Shown piece by piece: positions 1 through 5,505 of a stretch of 9,184 nucleotides of DNA. A program made the translations under genes and the position numbers. Source of the stretch: Belnapia sp. (GTDB lineage Bacteria > Pseudomonadota > Alphaproteobacteria > Acetobacterales > Acetobacteraceae); NCBI GenBank assembly GCA_028291445.1, contig JAQGIA010000145.1, forward strand, positions 1 through 9,184, in the 5' to 3' direction. Positions within the stretch are counted from its first letter, which is position 1. Every line of letters begins with the position of its first letter. The notes below the pieces were generated by a model. The model worked only from the letters and a program-made list of their open reading frames with translations. It was not told where the DNA came from and did not search any database.

Positions 1-28
1 TCCCCCCTTTTTGGAGCCAGTGCGCCCG

Positions 29-2362
29 ATGGACGAGCACATCAAGATCGGCGACGTCGCGCCGCGCGTGCAGTACGTGGCCGACGGCGTCCAGACCAGC
101 TTCACCTATCCCTTCCCGATCTTCGCCGCCGGCGACATCGAGGTGCGGCTGGATGGGTTGCCGCTGGCCGGTGGCTTCAGCGTGACCAATGCCGGATCCT
201 CGGATGGCGGCAGCGTGGTCTTCGAGGACCCGCCGGCCGCCGGCCACCTGGTCACCCTGCGGCGCGACCTGATGGTCGCCCGCACCTCGGACTTCCAGGC
301 CAACGGCATCCTCCGCGCGCGGACGCTGAACGACGAGCTGGACTACCAGGTCGCCATCCTGCAGGAGGTGAAGGACGGCATCGGCAACGCGCTGCGCCTC
401 GACCCTTCCGAGGCCGGCACGCCCGCCCTGCCGCTGCGTGGCGGCCGCGCCAACCGGCTGCTCGGCTTCGACAGCCTGGGCGATGTCACGACCTTCGCCC
501 GCGACGAGGGGCTGCTGACCATCGGCTTCCCCGGCGCGGTGCCGCAGACCGTCGAGGACAAGCTGGCCGAGCGGCTTTCCGCGCGGGATTTCGGCGCGAC
601 CGGCAACGGCAGCACCGACGACGGCCTGGCCTTGCAGGCGGCGATGAACGCGGCGGCGGCCAGCGGCAAGGTGCTGGAGATCGGCGAGGGCACCTTCCGC
701 AGCAGCATGCCGCTGCGCCTGCCCGGCGCCGCCGCCGGGCTGCTCATGCGCGGCACCATCCTCTATGCCGGGCCGGCCGGGACCACGGCGCTGACGCTGG
801 GCGATGCCGGCGGCGCCAACAACCAGGGCAAGCGCTACCTCGGCCTCGGCGTGGTGCGGGCGGCGCAGAGCGACTGGTCGAACGATGCGGATATCGGCAT
901 CCAGATCCGCAACATCGACGCCTGCCAGATCGAGGTGGCGCGGGCCGAGCGCTTCACCATCGGCGTGCAGCTGATCGGTGACGAGCGCGGCTGCGAGGAC
1001 AGCGACCTCCGCTACGGCCGCATCATCGACAACCGCATCGGGCTCGACCTGCGGACGCTGACCGCCGCCGGCTGGATGAACTCGCTGCGTCACCATGGCG
1101 GGCACTTCGCCTGCTCCGGCGCGACCAATACCGGGAAGCCGCGCTTTGGCGTGCGGTTCTCGGCCGCTCCCGGCGCCTATCGGCTGCACAACGCACACCT
1201 GTTCACCGGCCCGGCCTTCGAGCTGCAGCGCCAGGGTACGCCGGGGACGGTGGACGCCATCCCCTTCCTGGTCGAGGTGGATGGCCGCAGCCTGACCGCG
1301 ACCAATGTCCGCATGGAGGCCTGCTCGCCCTTCGTCGCCCGCCATACCGCCGGGTTCAGCGATGCGCGCTACGAGGTCGCCTATGTCGGCACCTATGGCT
1401 ATCTCGGCTGCGCGGTGGATTATCCCGGCGCCAGCCGGGCCGGCGGCACGGTGGTGCCGATGCACCAGGCGGCGGCAGCGGTCGGCACGCCGCGGCTGGT
1501 CGCGGCGGCCGAAAACCTGCGGGCGATCGCCTTCCGTCAGACCATCGCCGTCGCGGATGGTATCGGCTTCGACCAATTGGCGGTGCTGTCAGGCAATCCG
1601 GCCGGTCCGCCGGGCACGCTGGGCGGCTTCTGCTTTCCCGGCTTGAACGCCTTCACGCTGAATGCGGATGATGTCACCATCCCGACCTCCCGGGCGCTGG
1701 CCTTCGTCGTCGATTGCAGCCAGTGCAAGGAGTTCTTCATCGCCGCCGAGGGCATCGGGCTGCGGCCGATGGCGATGCAGTTCGACGCCGCGGAGAACGT
1801 GCTGGATGCCGCCAGCCCGCTGCTGTTCTCCAACATGAATGTGGTGATGCAGGGCACGCCCTCCTTCTGGTGGGAGGGCAATGCGGATCTCGACTCGCTG
1901 ACCGGTGGCCTGGCGCTGAACCGGCTGCAGCGGGTCACGCTGCATGCCAATGCGCAATATGCGGTCATCGGCATCCGCGGGAGCACTTCGAGCGCGGTGC
2001 TGCGGTCGCTGCGGCTCTACGGCTCGGCGCTGCATGCGCCGCGACTGCTGTTCGGCGGAGGCCGCGCCTGGGGCAAGCGGGAATACACCGTCATCGACCT
2101 GCCCTGGACCATTCCGGCATTGGCGACCGGCGTTACCGCGACCCTCGACGTCACCCTGCCGGGCGTGCGGCAGGGTGATTTCGTCCGGGCCGGCTTCGCC
2201 CAGTCCAGCGGCTTCCAGAACGGCGGGGTGGTGTTCCATGCCGTGGTCGGCGGCACCGCCAGCACCAACCAGGTGCGGGTCACCGCGCAGAACGTCAGCG
2301 GCGGCTCCATCACCCTGGGCGCTGGCCTGCTGTCCCTCCATGCCGTCAAGCCGAGGCTGTAA
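29..2362 (+). CDS. Phage tailspike / tail fibre protein with T7-type N-terminus and pectate-lyase-like beta-helix
   Basis: This is the probable receptor-binding tailspike of the phage particle, and perhaps a capsule or polysaccharide depolymerase. Residues about 1-125 (777-residue version) resemble the T7 tail-fibre N-terminal attachment domain, with VAPRVQYVADG, a FTYPFPIFA segment and the TLNDELDYQVAILQE helix. Residues about 185-225 (ARDFGATGNGSTDD and following) are the usual entry into a Pectate_lyase_3-type right-handed beta-helix, which seems to fill the middle of the protein. The last about 90 residues (LATGVTATLDVTLPGV, QGDFVRAGF, NVSGGSITLGAG) look like the small beta domain that often ends phage tail proteins. 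I prefer ATG at 29, preceded by GGAG at 13-16 with a long 12-base spacer. An in-frame TTG at 11 would add six residues, and the frame is also open to the left edge, so a longer protein cannot be excluded. The substrate cannot be read from the sequence. Confidence 0.88.
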   Translation: MDEHIKIGDVAPRVQYVADGVQTSFTYPFPIFAAGDIEVRLDGLPLAGGFSVTNAGSSDGGSVVFEDPPAAGHLVTLRRDLMVARTSDFQANGILRARTLNDELDYQVAILQEVKDGIGNALRLDPSEAGTPALPLRGGRANRLLGFDSLGDVTTFARDEGLLTIGFPGAVPQTVEDKLAERLSARDFGATGNGSTDDGLALQAAMNAAAASGKVLEIGEGTFRSSMPLRLPGAAAGLLMRGTILYAGPAGTTALTLGDAGGANNQGKRYLGLGVVRAAQSDWSNDADIGIQIRNIDACQIEVARAERFTIGVQLIGDERGCEDSDLRYGRIIDNRIGLDLRTLTAAGWMNSLRHHGGHFACSGATNTGKPRFGVRFSAAPGAYRLHNAHLFTGPAFELQRQGTPGTVDAIPFLVEVDGRSLTATNVRMEACSPFVARHTAGFSDARYEVAYVGTYGYLGCAVDYPGASRAGGTVVPMHQAAAAVGTPRLVAAAENLRAIAFRQTIAVADGIGFDQLAVLSGNPAGPPGTLGGFCFPGLNAFTLNADDVTIPTSRALAFVVDCSQCKEFFIAAEGIGLRPMAMQFDAAENVLDAASPLLFSNMNVVMQGTPSFWWEGNADLDSLTGGLALNRLQRVTLHANAQYAVIGIRGSTSSAVLRSLRLYGSALHAPRLLFGGGRAWGKREYTVIDLPWTIPALATGVTATLDVTLPGVRQGDFVRAGFAQSSGFQNGGVVFHAVVGGTASTNQVRVTAQNVSGGSITLGAGLLSLHAVKPRL

Positions 2363-2366
2363 CCCG

Positions 2367-2675
2367 ATGGCGTCCAAGCGCAAACCCCGCCTCGACGCCG
2401 ACCTGCCGCTGACGGCGAAGCTGATCCTCGAGGATTACCGCGCCTTCGTCGCCAGCGGCCAGCACGCGCCGGAGGATGCGGTGACCAAGGCTTTCGCCGC
2501 CCGCCACGCCGCCGCGCGGGCCGCGCTGTCGCATCTCGAGCAGCTGCTGAAGCTGGTGAGCGAGGCCGGCACCCTGGAACAGGCAAAGGAGGTGGCCGCC
2601 TCGCTCAGCGAATGGCGCGCCCTCATGCCACCCGAGACCGAGGAGGCGGCCGAGACGGATGATGACACGGGCTGA
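2367..2675 (+). CDS. Small phage protein in the small-terminase (DNA maturase A) position
   Basis: This 102-residue protein is almost entirely helical in character. It has a basic N-terminus (MASKRKPRLD), a central Ala/Leu-rich helical region about residues 15-85 and an acidic tail (EEAAETDDD). It starts four bases after the tailspike stop, with GAGG at 2353-2356 ten bases upstream, and its last 17 bases overlap the terminase start. In T7 and phiKMV a similarly short protein, the small terminase that recognises the concatemer and partners the large subunit, sits just before the large terminase. Size, charge layout and position fit that role, but I see no diagnostic motif and sequence resemblance to T7 gp18 is not evident by eye. 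The gene itself is well supported by coding bias and spacing; the function is positional inference. Confidence 0.8.
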   Translation: MASKRKPRLDADLPLTAKLILEDYRAFVASGQHAPEDAVTKAFAARHAAARAALSHLEQLLKLVSEAGTLEQAKEVAASLSEWRALMPPETEEAAETDDDTG

Positions 2676-4107
2676 AGCCGAGTTCCTCGAATTCGTCTGG
2701 ATCTGGAACGCCACGCAGAACCAGGGCGTGCCGGCGCCGCATCGCCGCATCGCCCGCTGGCTGCAGGCACGCTGGGACGCGGGCGACCATCGGCTGCTGC
2801 TGATGGCCTTCCGCGGCTGCGGCAAATCGACGCTGGTCGGGCTGTTCTGCGCCTGGCGGCTGCTGCGGGCACCGGAGACCCGAATCCTGGTGCTGGCGGC
2901 CGACCAGCCGCTGGCGGTGAAGATGGTCGCGCAGGTGCGCCGCATCCTGGAGCGGCATCCGCTGTGCCGGCCGCTGCTGCCCGGGCATGGTGGTGGTCAG
3001 GGCGACAGTTGGGCGATGGACCGCTTCACCGTGGCGCGCGACGCGGTGCTGCGCGATCCTTCCATGCTGGCGCAGGGGCTGGGCGGCAATATCACCGGGG
3101 CGCGGGCCGACCTCATCATCTGCGACGACGTCGAGGTGGCGGGCAATTGCGACACCATCGCCAAGCGGGAGGAATTGCGCACCCGTCTGGCGGAGTGCGA
3201 ATTCATTCTGGTGCCGGGCGGCAGCATCCTGTTCGTCGGCACGCCGCATTGCGCCGATACGCTGTACCTCCCGGCGACCGATCCGGCGGCCTTCCTGCGC
3301 GGCTATCGCCGGCTGGTGCTGCCGCTGCTGAATGCCGCCGGCCGCAGCGCCTGGCCGGACCGCTTCACGCCGGCGGCGATCGAGGCGCTGCGCAGCCGGG
3401 TCGGGCCGCTGCACTTCACCCGGCAGATGCTGTTGCAGGCGGTGGCCGAAGCCGCGCTGCGGCTCGATCCGGCGCTGATCATCCGCTACGTGGCGGAGCC
3501 CGAATACCGCGAGGCGGGCGGCCGGGCGCAACTCTCGTTGCTCGGCCACCGGCTGCTCTCGGGCGGCGGCTTCTGGGACCCGGCCTATGGGCGGCCGGGC
3601 AGCGGCGATGCCTCGGTGCTGGCGGCGACCTATGCCGATGGCGACGGCAACCACTACCTGCACCGGCTGTCCTACCTGACGCATGACCCGGACAGCCCGA
3701 CCGACCCGGCGACCCAGCAATGCCGCGCCGTCGCCAGCCTGGCGCGGGAGCTGCTGCTGCCGGTGATCCGGGTCGAGACCAATGGCCTCGGCCGCTTCCT
3801 GCCGGCGCTGCTGCGGCGGGAGCTGGCCCAGGCCGGGGCGCCCTGCAGCGTCATCGAGCATGCCAGCCGCCGGGCCAAGGCCGAACGCATCCTGGCGGCA
3901 CTGGAGCCGGCGCTGGCGGCGCGGCGGCTGCATGCGCATGAGGGGGTGTTCCGCACCCCCTTCGCCGGGGAGATGGCGGCCTGGCGGCCGGATGCGGCGA
4001 ATGCGCGGGACGACGCGCTGGATGCCCTGGCCGGCTGCCTGCTGGCCGAGCCGGTGCGGCTGCCGGCGGCGGTGCCGGCGCCGCGCGGGATGCCCTGGCG
4101 GGGCTAG
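2659..4107 (+). CDS. Phage terminase large subunit (T7 gp19 / DNA maturase B-like)
   Basis: This is the motor and nuclease that packages phage DNA into the prohead. It has 482 residues, shorter than T7 gp19 (about 586). Walker A is FRGCGKST at 51-58, matching AFRGIGKS of T7 gp19. The segment ITGARADLIICDDVE at 145-159 contains Walker B and is very close to the T7 TGSRADIIIADDVE motif. A coupling motif GTPH lies at 194-197 (GTPQ in T7). The RNase H-fold nuclease half starts at about 300, with D307 in FWDPAYGRPGSGD and D317. E373 lies in RVETNGLG, and the C-terminal acidic cluster is D451-D452/D455 in ARDDALDAL. These are plausible metal ligands. Start choice: ATG at 2659 (ATG at 2662 is equally possible), with AGGAGG at 2641-2646. 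The gene overlaps the preceding gene by 17 bases. Its TAG stop shares CTAG with the stop of the opposing gene. All catalytic motifs appear intact. Confidence 0.95.
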   Translation: MMTRAEAEFLEFVWIWNATQNQGVPAPHRRIARWLQARWDAGDHRLLLMAFRGCGKSTLVGLFCAWRLLRAPETRILVLAADQPLAVKMVAQVRRILERHPLCRPLLPGHGGGQGDSWAMDRFTVARDAVLRDPSMLAQGLGGNITGARADLIICDDVEVAGNCDTIAKREELRTRLAECEFILVPGGSILFVGTPHCADTLYLPATDPAAFLRGYRRLVLPLLNAAGRSAWPDRFTPAAIEALRSRVGPLHFTRQMLLQAVAEAALRLDPALIIRYVAEPEYREAGGRAQLSLLGHRLLSGGGFWDPAYGRPGSGDASVLAATYADGDGNHYLHRLSYLTHDPDSPTDPATQQCRAVASLARELLLPVIRVETNGLGRFLPALLRRELAQAGAPCSVIEHASRRAKAERILAALEPALAARRLHAHEGVFRTPFAGEMAAWRPDAANARDDALDALAGCLLAEPVRLPAAVPAPRGMPWRG

Positions 4108-4388
4108 CTCGCCGGCTTCCGCCCGCCTCGTTCAGCCGGCTCCCGCCGCAGGATCTCGCTGGCGTGGCGTTCGGCACCCGCCGCGGTCAGCGCATGGCGC
4201 CCGTCGTCCCGCAGCCGGGCCAGTCCCATGCCGCCCAGCCGGGCCAGGCAAGGCCCGTCCTTCACCCCGCTCGGCAGTCCATCGGGCCGGCCGCCGGCGC
4301 CCACCAGCGACAGTCGGTGCAGCGCCGCGCGGCAGCAGGTTTCCAGATAGGGCTCATTCCAAGACTTGGGCTCGTTCCAATTCGTCAC
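4104..4388 (-). CDS. Small hypothetical protein, possibly winged-helix-like, antiparallel inside the phage late operon
   Basis: This is an unrecognised 94-residue protein starting at GTG (4388). Coding is supported by strong G/C preference at third positions along the frame and by the absence of a better plus-strand gene in 4108-4462. Residues about 46-80 (CLARLGGMGLARLRDDGRHALTAAGAERH and on) resemble the recognition-helix and wing part of small winged-helix regulators, in which a Gly-Leu strand, a D-G-R turn and an LTxxG strand follow one another. This resemblance is by eye only. The N-terminus contains a duplicated WNEP (residues 4-7 and 10-13) encoded by an 18-base-period direct repeat. 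The start is uncertain: the upstream Shine-Dalgarno is weak, and another ATG at 4395 opens a 13-codon out-of-frame peptide (MTRDELERAQVLE). The stop is inside CTAG at 4104-4107, shared with the terminase stop. If real, it is the only minus-strand gene in the phage part and could be a regulator or a late insertion (moron). Confidence 0.62.
   Translation of the reverse strand: MTNWNEPKSWNEPYLETCCRAALHRLSLVGAGGRPDGLPSGVKDGPCLARLGGMGLARLRDDGRHALTAAGAERHASEILRREPAERGGRKPAS
4350..4380. repeat. 13-bp direct repeat, period 18
   Basis: GGGCTCATTCCAA (4350-4362) and GGGCTCGTTCCAA (4368-4380) differ at one base. They lie at the 5' end of the minus-strand gene, where they encode the doubled WNEP. They may be a simple in-frame duplication (18 bases is six codons) or a binding site near a start codon. 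Confidence 0.75.
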
Positions 4389-4441
4389 GTGTCATCGCGT
4401 CCCGGTGCCGCCCGAGGGTGGTCGTCCCGGCACGCCGGTTC

Positions 4442-4455
4442 AAGGAGGCATGGAG
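4442..4455 (+). promoter_or_regulatory. Two alternative ribosome-binding sites before the membrane lysis gene
   Basis: AAGGAGG (4442-4448) is a near-perfect anti-16S match but sits one base before an out-of-frame ATG (4450) and 14 bases before the gene's ATG (4463). GGAG (4452-4455) is correctly spaced at seven bases. A ribosome positioned at the first site would meet the wrong-frame ATG, which could lower expression. This is a sequence observation; the effect is inferred. Confidence 0.45.
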
Positions 4456-4462
4456 AGCCGCG

Positions 4463-4786
4463 ATGCAGATCGAACCAACCTGGTGGATCAGCGCAGTGGA
4501 GGCGCCGATCGTCGCCGCCCTGTTCTGGATGGTCCACGGCCTGCGCAAGGATATGCACGACCGCATCGACCGGACGGTCGAACGGGAGACCGACGCAGTG
4601 AGCCGCACCCGGGACGAGCTGAAGGAATTCAAGCTGGATGTGGCGCGCAGCTACGTGCCGCTTTCGCTGATCCGCGACGTGGACCGCCGGCTGTCCCAGC
4701 ACCTGCTGCGGATCGAGGAGAAGCTGGAGGAGGTGAAACGCGCGGGCGCGCTGCGCAACCGCGACCGTGAAAGGGACGAGGCATGA
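4463..4786 (+). CDS. Single-pass membrane protein with coiled coil, probable holin- or i-spanin-like lysis protein
   Basis: This is a 107-residue protein. Residues 1-8 (MQIEPTWW) form a short head, and about 9-26 (ISAVEAPIVAALFWMVHG) form one hydrophobic membrane helix. After it, LRKDMHDR gives a positive cytoplasmic-type flank, then about 30-62 and 68-95 are charged heptad-like helices broken by YVPLS (64-68). The tail is very basic and acidic (RNRDRERDEA). The gene lies immediately before the endolysin, whose ATG overlaps its TGA (ATGA at 4783-4786), so translation is probably coupled. phiKMV-like phages have a holin at this position and T7 has its spanin gene nearby. One membrane helix plus a long coiled coil fits an inner-membrane spanin or a pinholin-type protein; I cannot decide between them. 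ATG at 4463 has GGAG at 4452-4455, seven bases upstream. A stronger AAGGAGG (4442-4448) is 14 bases away. The identification rests on topology and position only. Confidence 0.8.
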   Translation: MQIEPTWWISAVEAPIVAALFWMVHGLRKDMHDRIDRTVERETDAVSRTRDELKEFKLDVARSYVPLSLIRDVDRRLSQHLLRIEEKLEEVKRAGALRNRDRERDEA

Positions 4787-4842
4787 CCGCGACCGCGATG
4801 ACAGCAACCGGGATGACGCCCACCGGCATGACCGGCACCGAG
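4783..4842 (+). repeat. Four 15-bp in-frame repeats, each starting with ATG (Met-Thr-x-Thr-x)
   Basis: The units begin at 4783, 4798, 4813 and 4828 and encode MTATA, MTATG, MTPTG and MTGTE. Each carries ATGAC and a central ACC, with variation at other bases. They form the 5' end of the SleB gene and give it four in-frame start codons before the conserved domain. Confidence 0.85.
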
Positions 4843-5388
4843 ATCCTGGCCATGACCTTGCGGGCCGAGGCCGGCGACCGGCCGGTGCGGGCGCTCGAGG
4901 CGCTGGCCGCCCTGGTGGTCAACCGTGCCCGGCTCGCCGCCGAAGGCGCCGCCTCCCGCGCCCGGTTCGCCCCTGGGTTCGGTCCTGGGTTCGCCCCTGG
5001 GTTCGCTCCTGGGGTCGCTCCTGGGGGGGCGACCGGGGGCCGCACCCCGGGCGGGATGGGGGCCGCCTGGGCCGGGCTGCTGCCGCAGGTCTGCCGGGCA
5101 CCCTTCCTGTTCGGCTGCTGGAATCCCCGGCATCCACATCGGGCGGCACTGCTGGCGGTGCTGCGCGGCCCGGTGGTGCCGAGCGGCGGGGCCCAGCCGG
5201 CGCCGCGGCCGGATCTGCTGTTCGAAGTATGCCGCCGCATCGCCTGCCGGGCCGCCGGCGGTGGTCTGCCCGACCCGACCGCGGGCGCCACCCACTGGCA
5301 CGACGGATGCGAAATGCCCGGCTGGGCGATCGGCCACATCCCCAGCGCCGAGATCGGCGGGTTGGTCTTCTACCGGCTGGTCGGCTAG
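4783..5388 (+). CDS. SleB-type cell-wall hydrolase (Hydrolase_2), probable phage endolysin
   Basis: This 201-residue protein probably cleaves peptidoglycan to lyse the host. SleB family features are clear: ILAMTLRAEAGDRP (21-34), where E29 takes the place of the catalytic glutamate in the usual L-x-x-EARGE; ALAALVVNRARL (40-51); an aromatic F-x-GCWNP (108-115) where the family has QFSWC-like residues; DPTAGATHWHD (164-174) and IGGLVFYRL (191-199). Between the VVNR helix and the next conserved block is a Gly/Ala/Pro-rich insertion (about 55-92) built on a 12-base tandem repeat. The first 20 residues are four five-residue repeats beginning with Met-Thr, so four ATG starts lie in frame. I take the first, at 4783, because AAGGG (4771-4775) is seven bases upstream and the ATG overlaps the previous stop. 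No signal peptide is visible, so export would depend on the membrane protein before it. T7 itself uses an unrelated amidase (gp3.5). Confidence 0.88.
   Translation: MTATAMTATGMTPTGMTGTEILAMTLRAEAGDRPVRALEALAALVVNRARLAAEGAASRARFAPGFGPGFAPGFAPGVAPGGATGGRTPGGMGAAWAGLLPQVCRAPFLFGCWNPRHPHRAALLAVLRGPVVPSGGAQPAPRPDLLFEVCRRIACRAAGGGLPDPTAGATHWHDGCEMPGWAIGHIPSAEIGGLVFYRLVG
4966..5025 (+). repeat. 12-bp tandem repeat coding for [F/V]-[A/G]-P-G inside the SleB gene
   Basis: Five units of TTCGCCCCTGGG or close variants lie at 4966, 4978, 4990, 5002 and 5014. A sixth degenerate unit follows at 5026-5037. They encode FAPG, FGPG, FAPG, FAPG, VAPG and then GATG. The period is a multiple of three, so copy-number change would keep the frame. 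A run of seven G (5023-5029) closes the array and is itself a possible slippage site. Confidence 0.92.
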
Positions 5389-5389
5389 C

Positions 5390-5441
5390 CCACGAGCGGC
5401 GCTGAAAGCAGCGCCGTTCGTGGTCTGGCCTATTGTTTTTT
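5390..5441 (+). terminator. Probable intrinsic terminator after the endolysin gene
   Basis: CCACGAGCGGCGCTG (5390-5404), loop AAAG and CAGCGCCGTTCGTGG (5409-5423) form a 15-bp stem with only one G-U pair. It starts two bases after the SleB stop. A T-rich stretch (TATTGTTTTTT, 5431-5441) follows but begins seven bases beyond the stem, which is later than in a canonical terminator. The polarity of the T-run fits stopping plus-strand transcription of the phage late genes before it meets the convergent transporter gene. Confidence 0.7.
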
Positions 5442-5442
5442 C

Positions 5443-5486
5443 GCGTGATTTACGTCCTTCGGCGAGTCCGCCTCGGACGATCACGC
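5443..5486. other. Second imperfect hairpin in the phage/host junction
   Basis: GCGTGAT (5443-5449) pairs with ATCACGC (5480-5486). Inside it CGTCC (5453-5457) pairs with GGACG (5475-5479), and GGCG (5461-5464) pairs with CGCC (5469-5472) around an AGTC loop. That makes about 16 pairs interrupted by small bulges (TTA, TTC/TC). No T-run follows on either strand, so it is not a typical terminator. It could terminate the minus-strand gene by another mechanism, be a protein-binding site, or be part of an attachment site. The evidence is the pairing alone. Confidence 0.6.
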
Positions 5487-5505
5487 TCCAACCCCCAACC
5501 GACTT

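Larger units (their letters stand above)
1..5442 (+). mobile_element. Right (late-gene) end of a T7/phiKMV-like prophage, left end outside the window
   Basis: Five plus-strand genes follow each other with almost no spacing: tailspike, small-terminase candidate, large terminase, membrane/coiled-coil lysis candidate and SleB hydrolase. The tailspike N-terminus and the terminase both resemble T7 proteins (gp17 and gp19), and the gene order matches the late end of T7/phiKMV-type podophages. After the hydrolase come a terminator-like hairpin and then metabolic genes on the other strand, so the phage part most likely ends between 5389 and 5505. The exact end is a guess, because no att duplication can be tested here. 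No integrase, capsid, portal or RNA polymerase gene is visible; they would lie to the left if the element is complete. A remnant or domesticated cluster is the main alternative. Confidence 0.68.

Noticed and set aside
2623..3939. A 438-codon minus-strand open frame antisense to the terminase
   Set aside because: It is rich in Gln, Arg and Ala with no motifs, while the plus frame has all terminase motifs in order.
3941..3961. An 8-bp perfect hairpin AGGGGGTG-TTCCG-CACCCCCT
   Set aside because: It lies inside the terminase coding region, has no following T-run and is short. Most likely coincidental with the codons used.
4164..4601. A plus-strand open frame in the gap between terminase and lysis genes
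   Set aside because: Its Arg/Pro/Gln-rich sequence is typical of a shadow frame. The minus-strand frame at 4104-4388 has much better third-position bias and protein-like content.
4450..4770. ATG at 4450 right after a strong AAGGAGG, as start of a different protein
   Set aside because: The Shine-Dalgarno is only one base away from the ATG, and the frame gives low-complexity Arg/Gly/Pro sequence. The 4463 frame gives a membrane helix and coiled coil and ends in an ATGA overlap with the endolysin.
4966..5040. A possible CRISPR-like or REP-like array
   Set aside because: The repeats are contiguous 12-base units in frame with the SleB gene and without spacers, so this is a coding minisatellite.
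5389..5505. A tRNA gene or tRNA fragment as integration target
   Set aside because: The hairpins do not form a cloverleaf, and no T-loop (GTTCGA-type) sequence is present.
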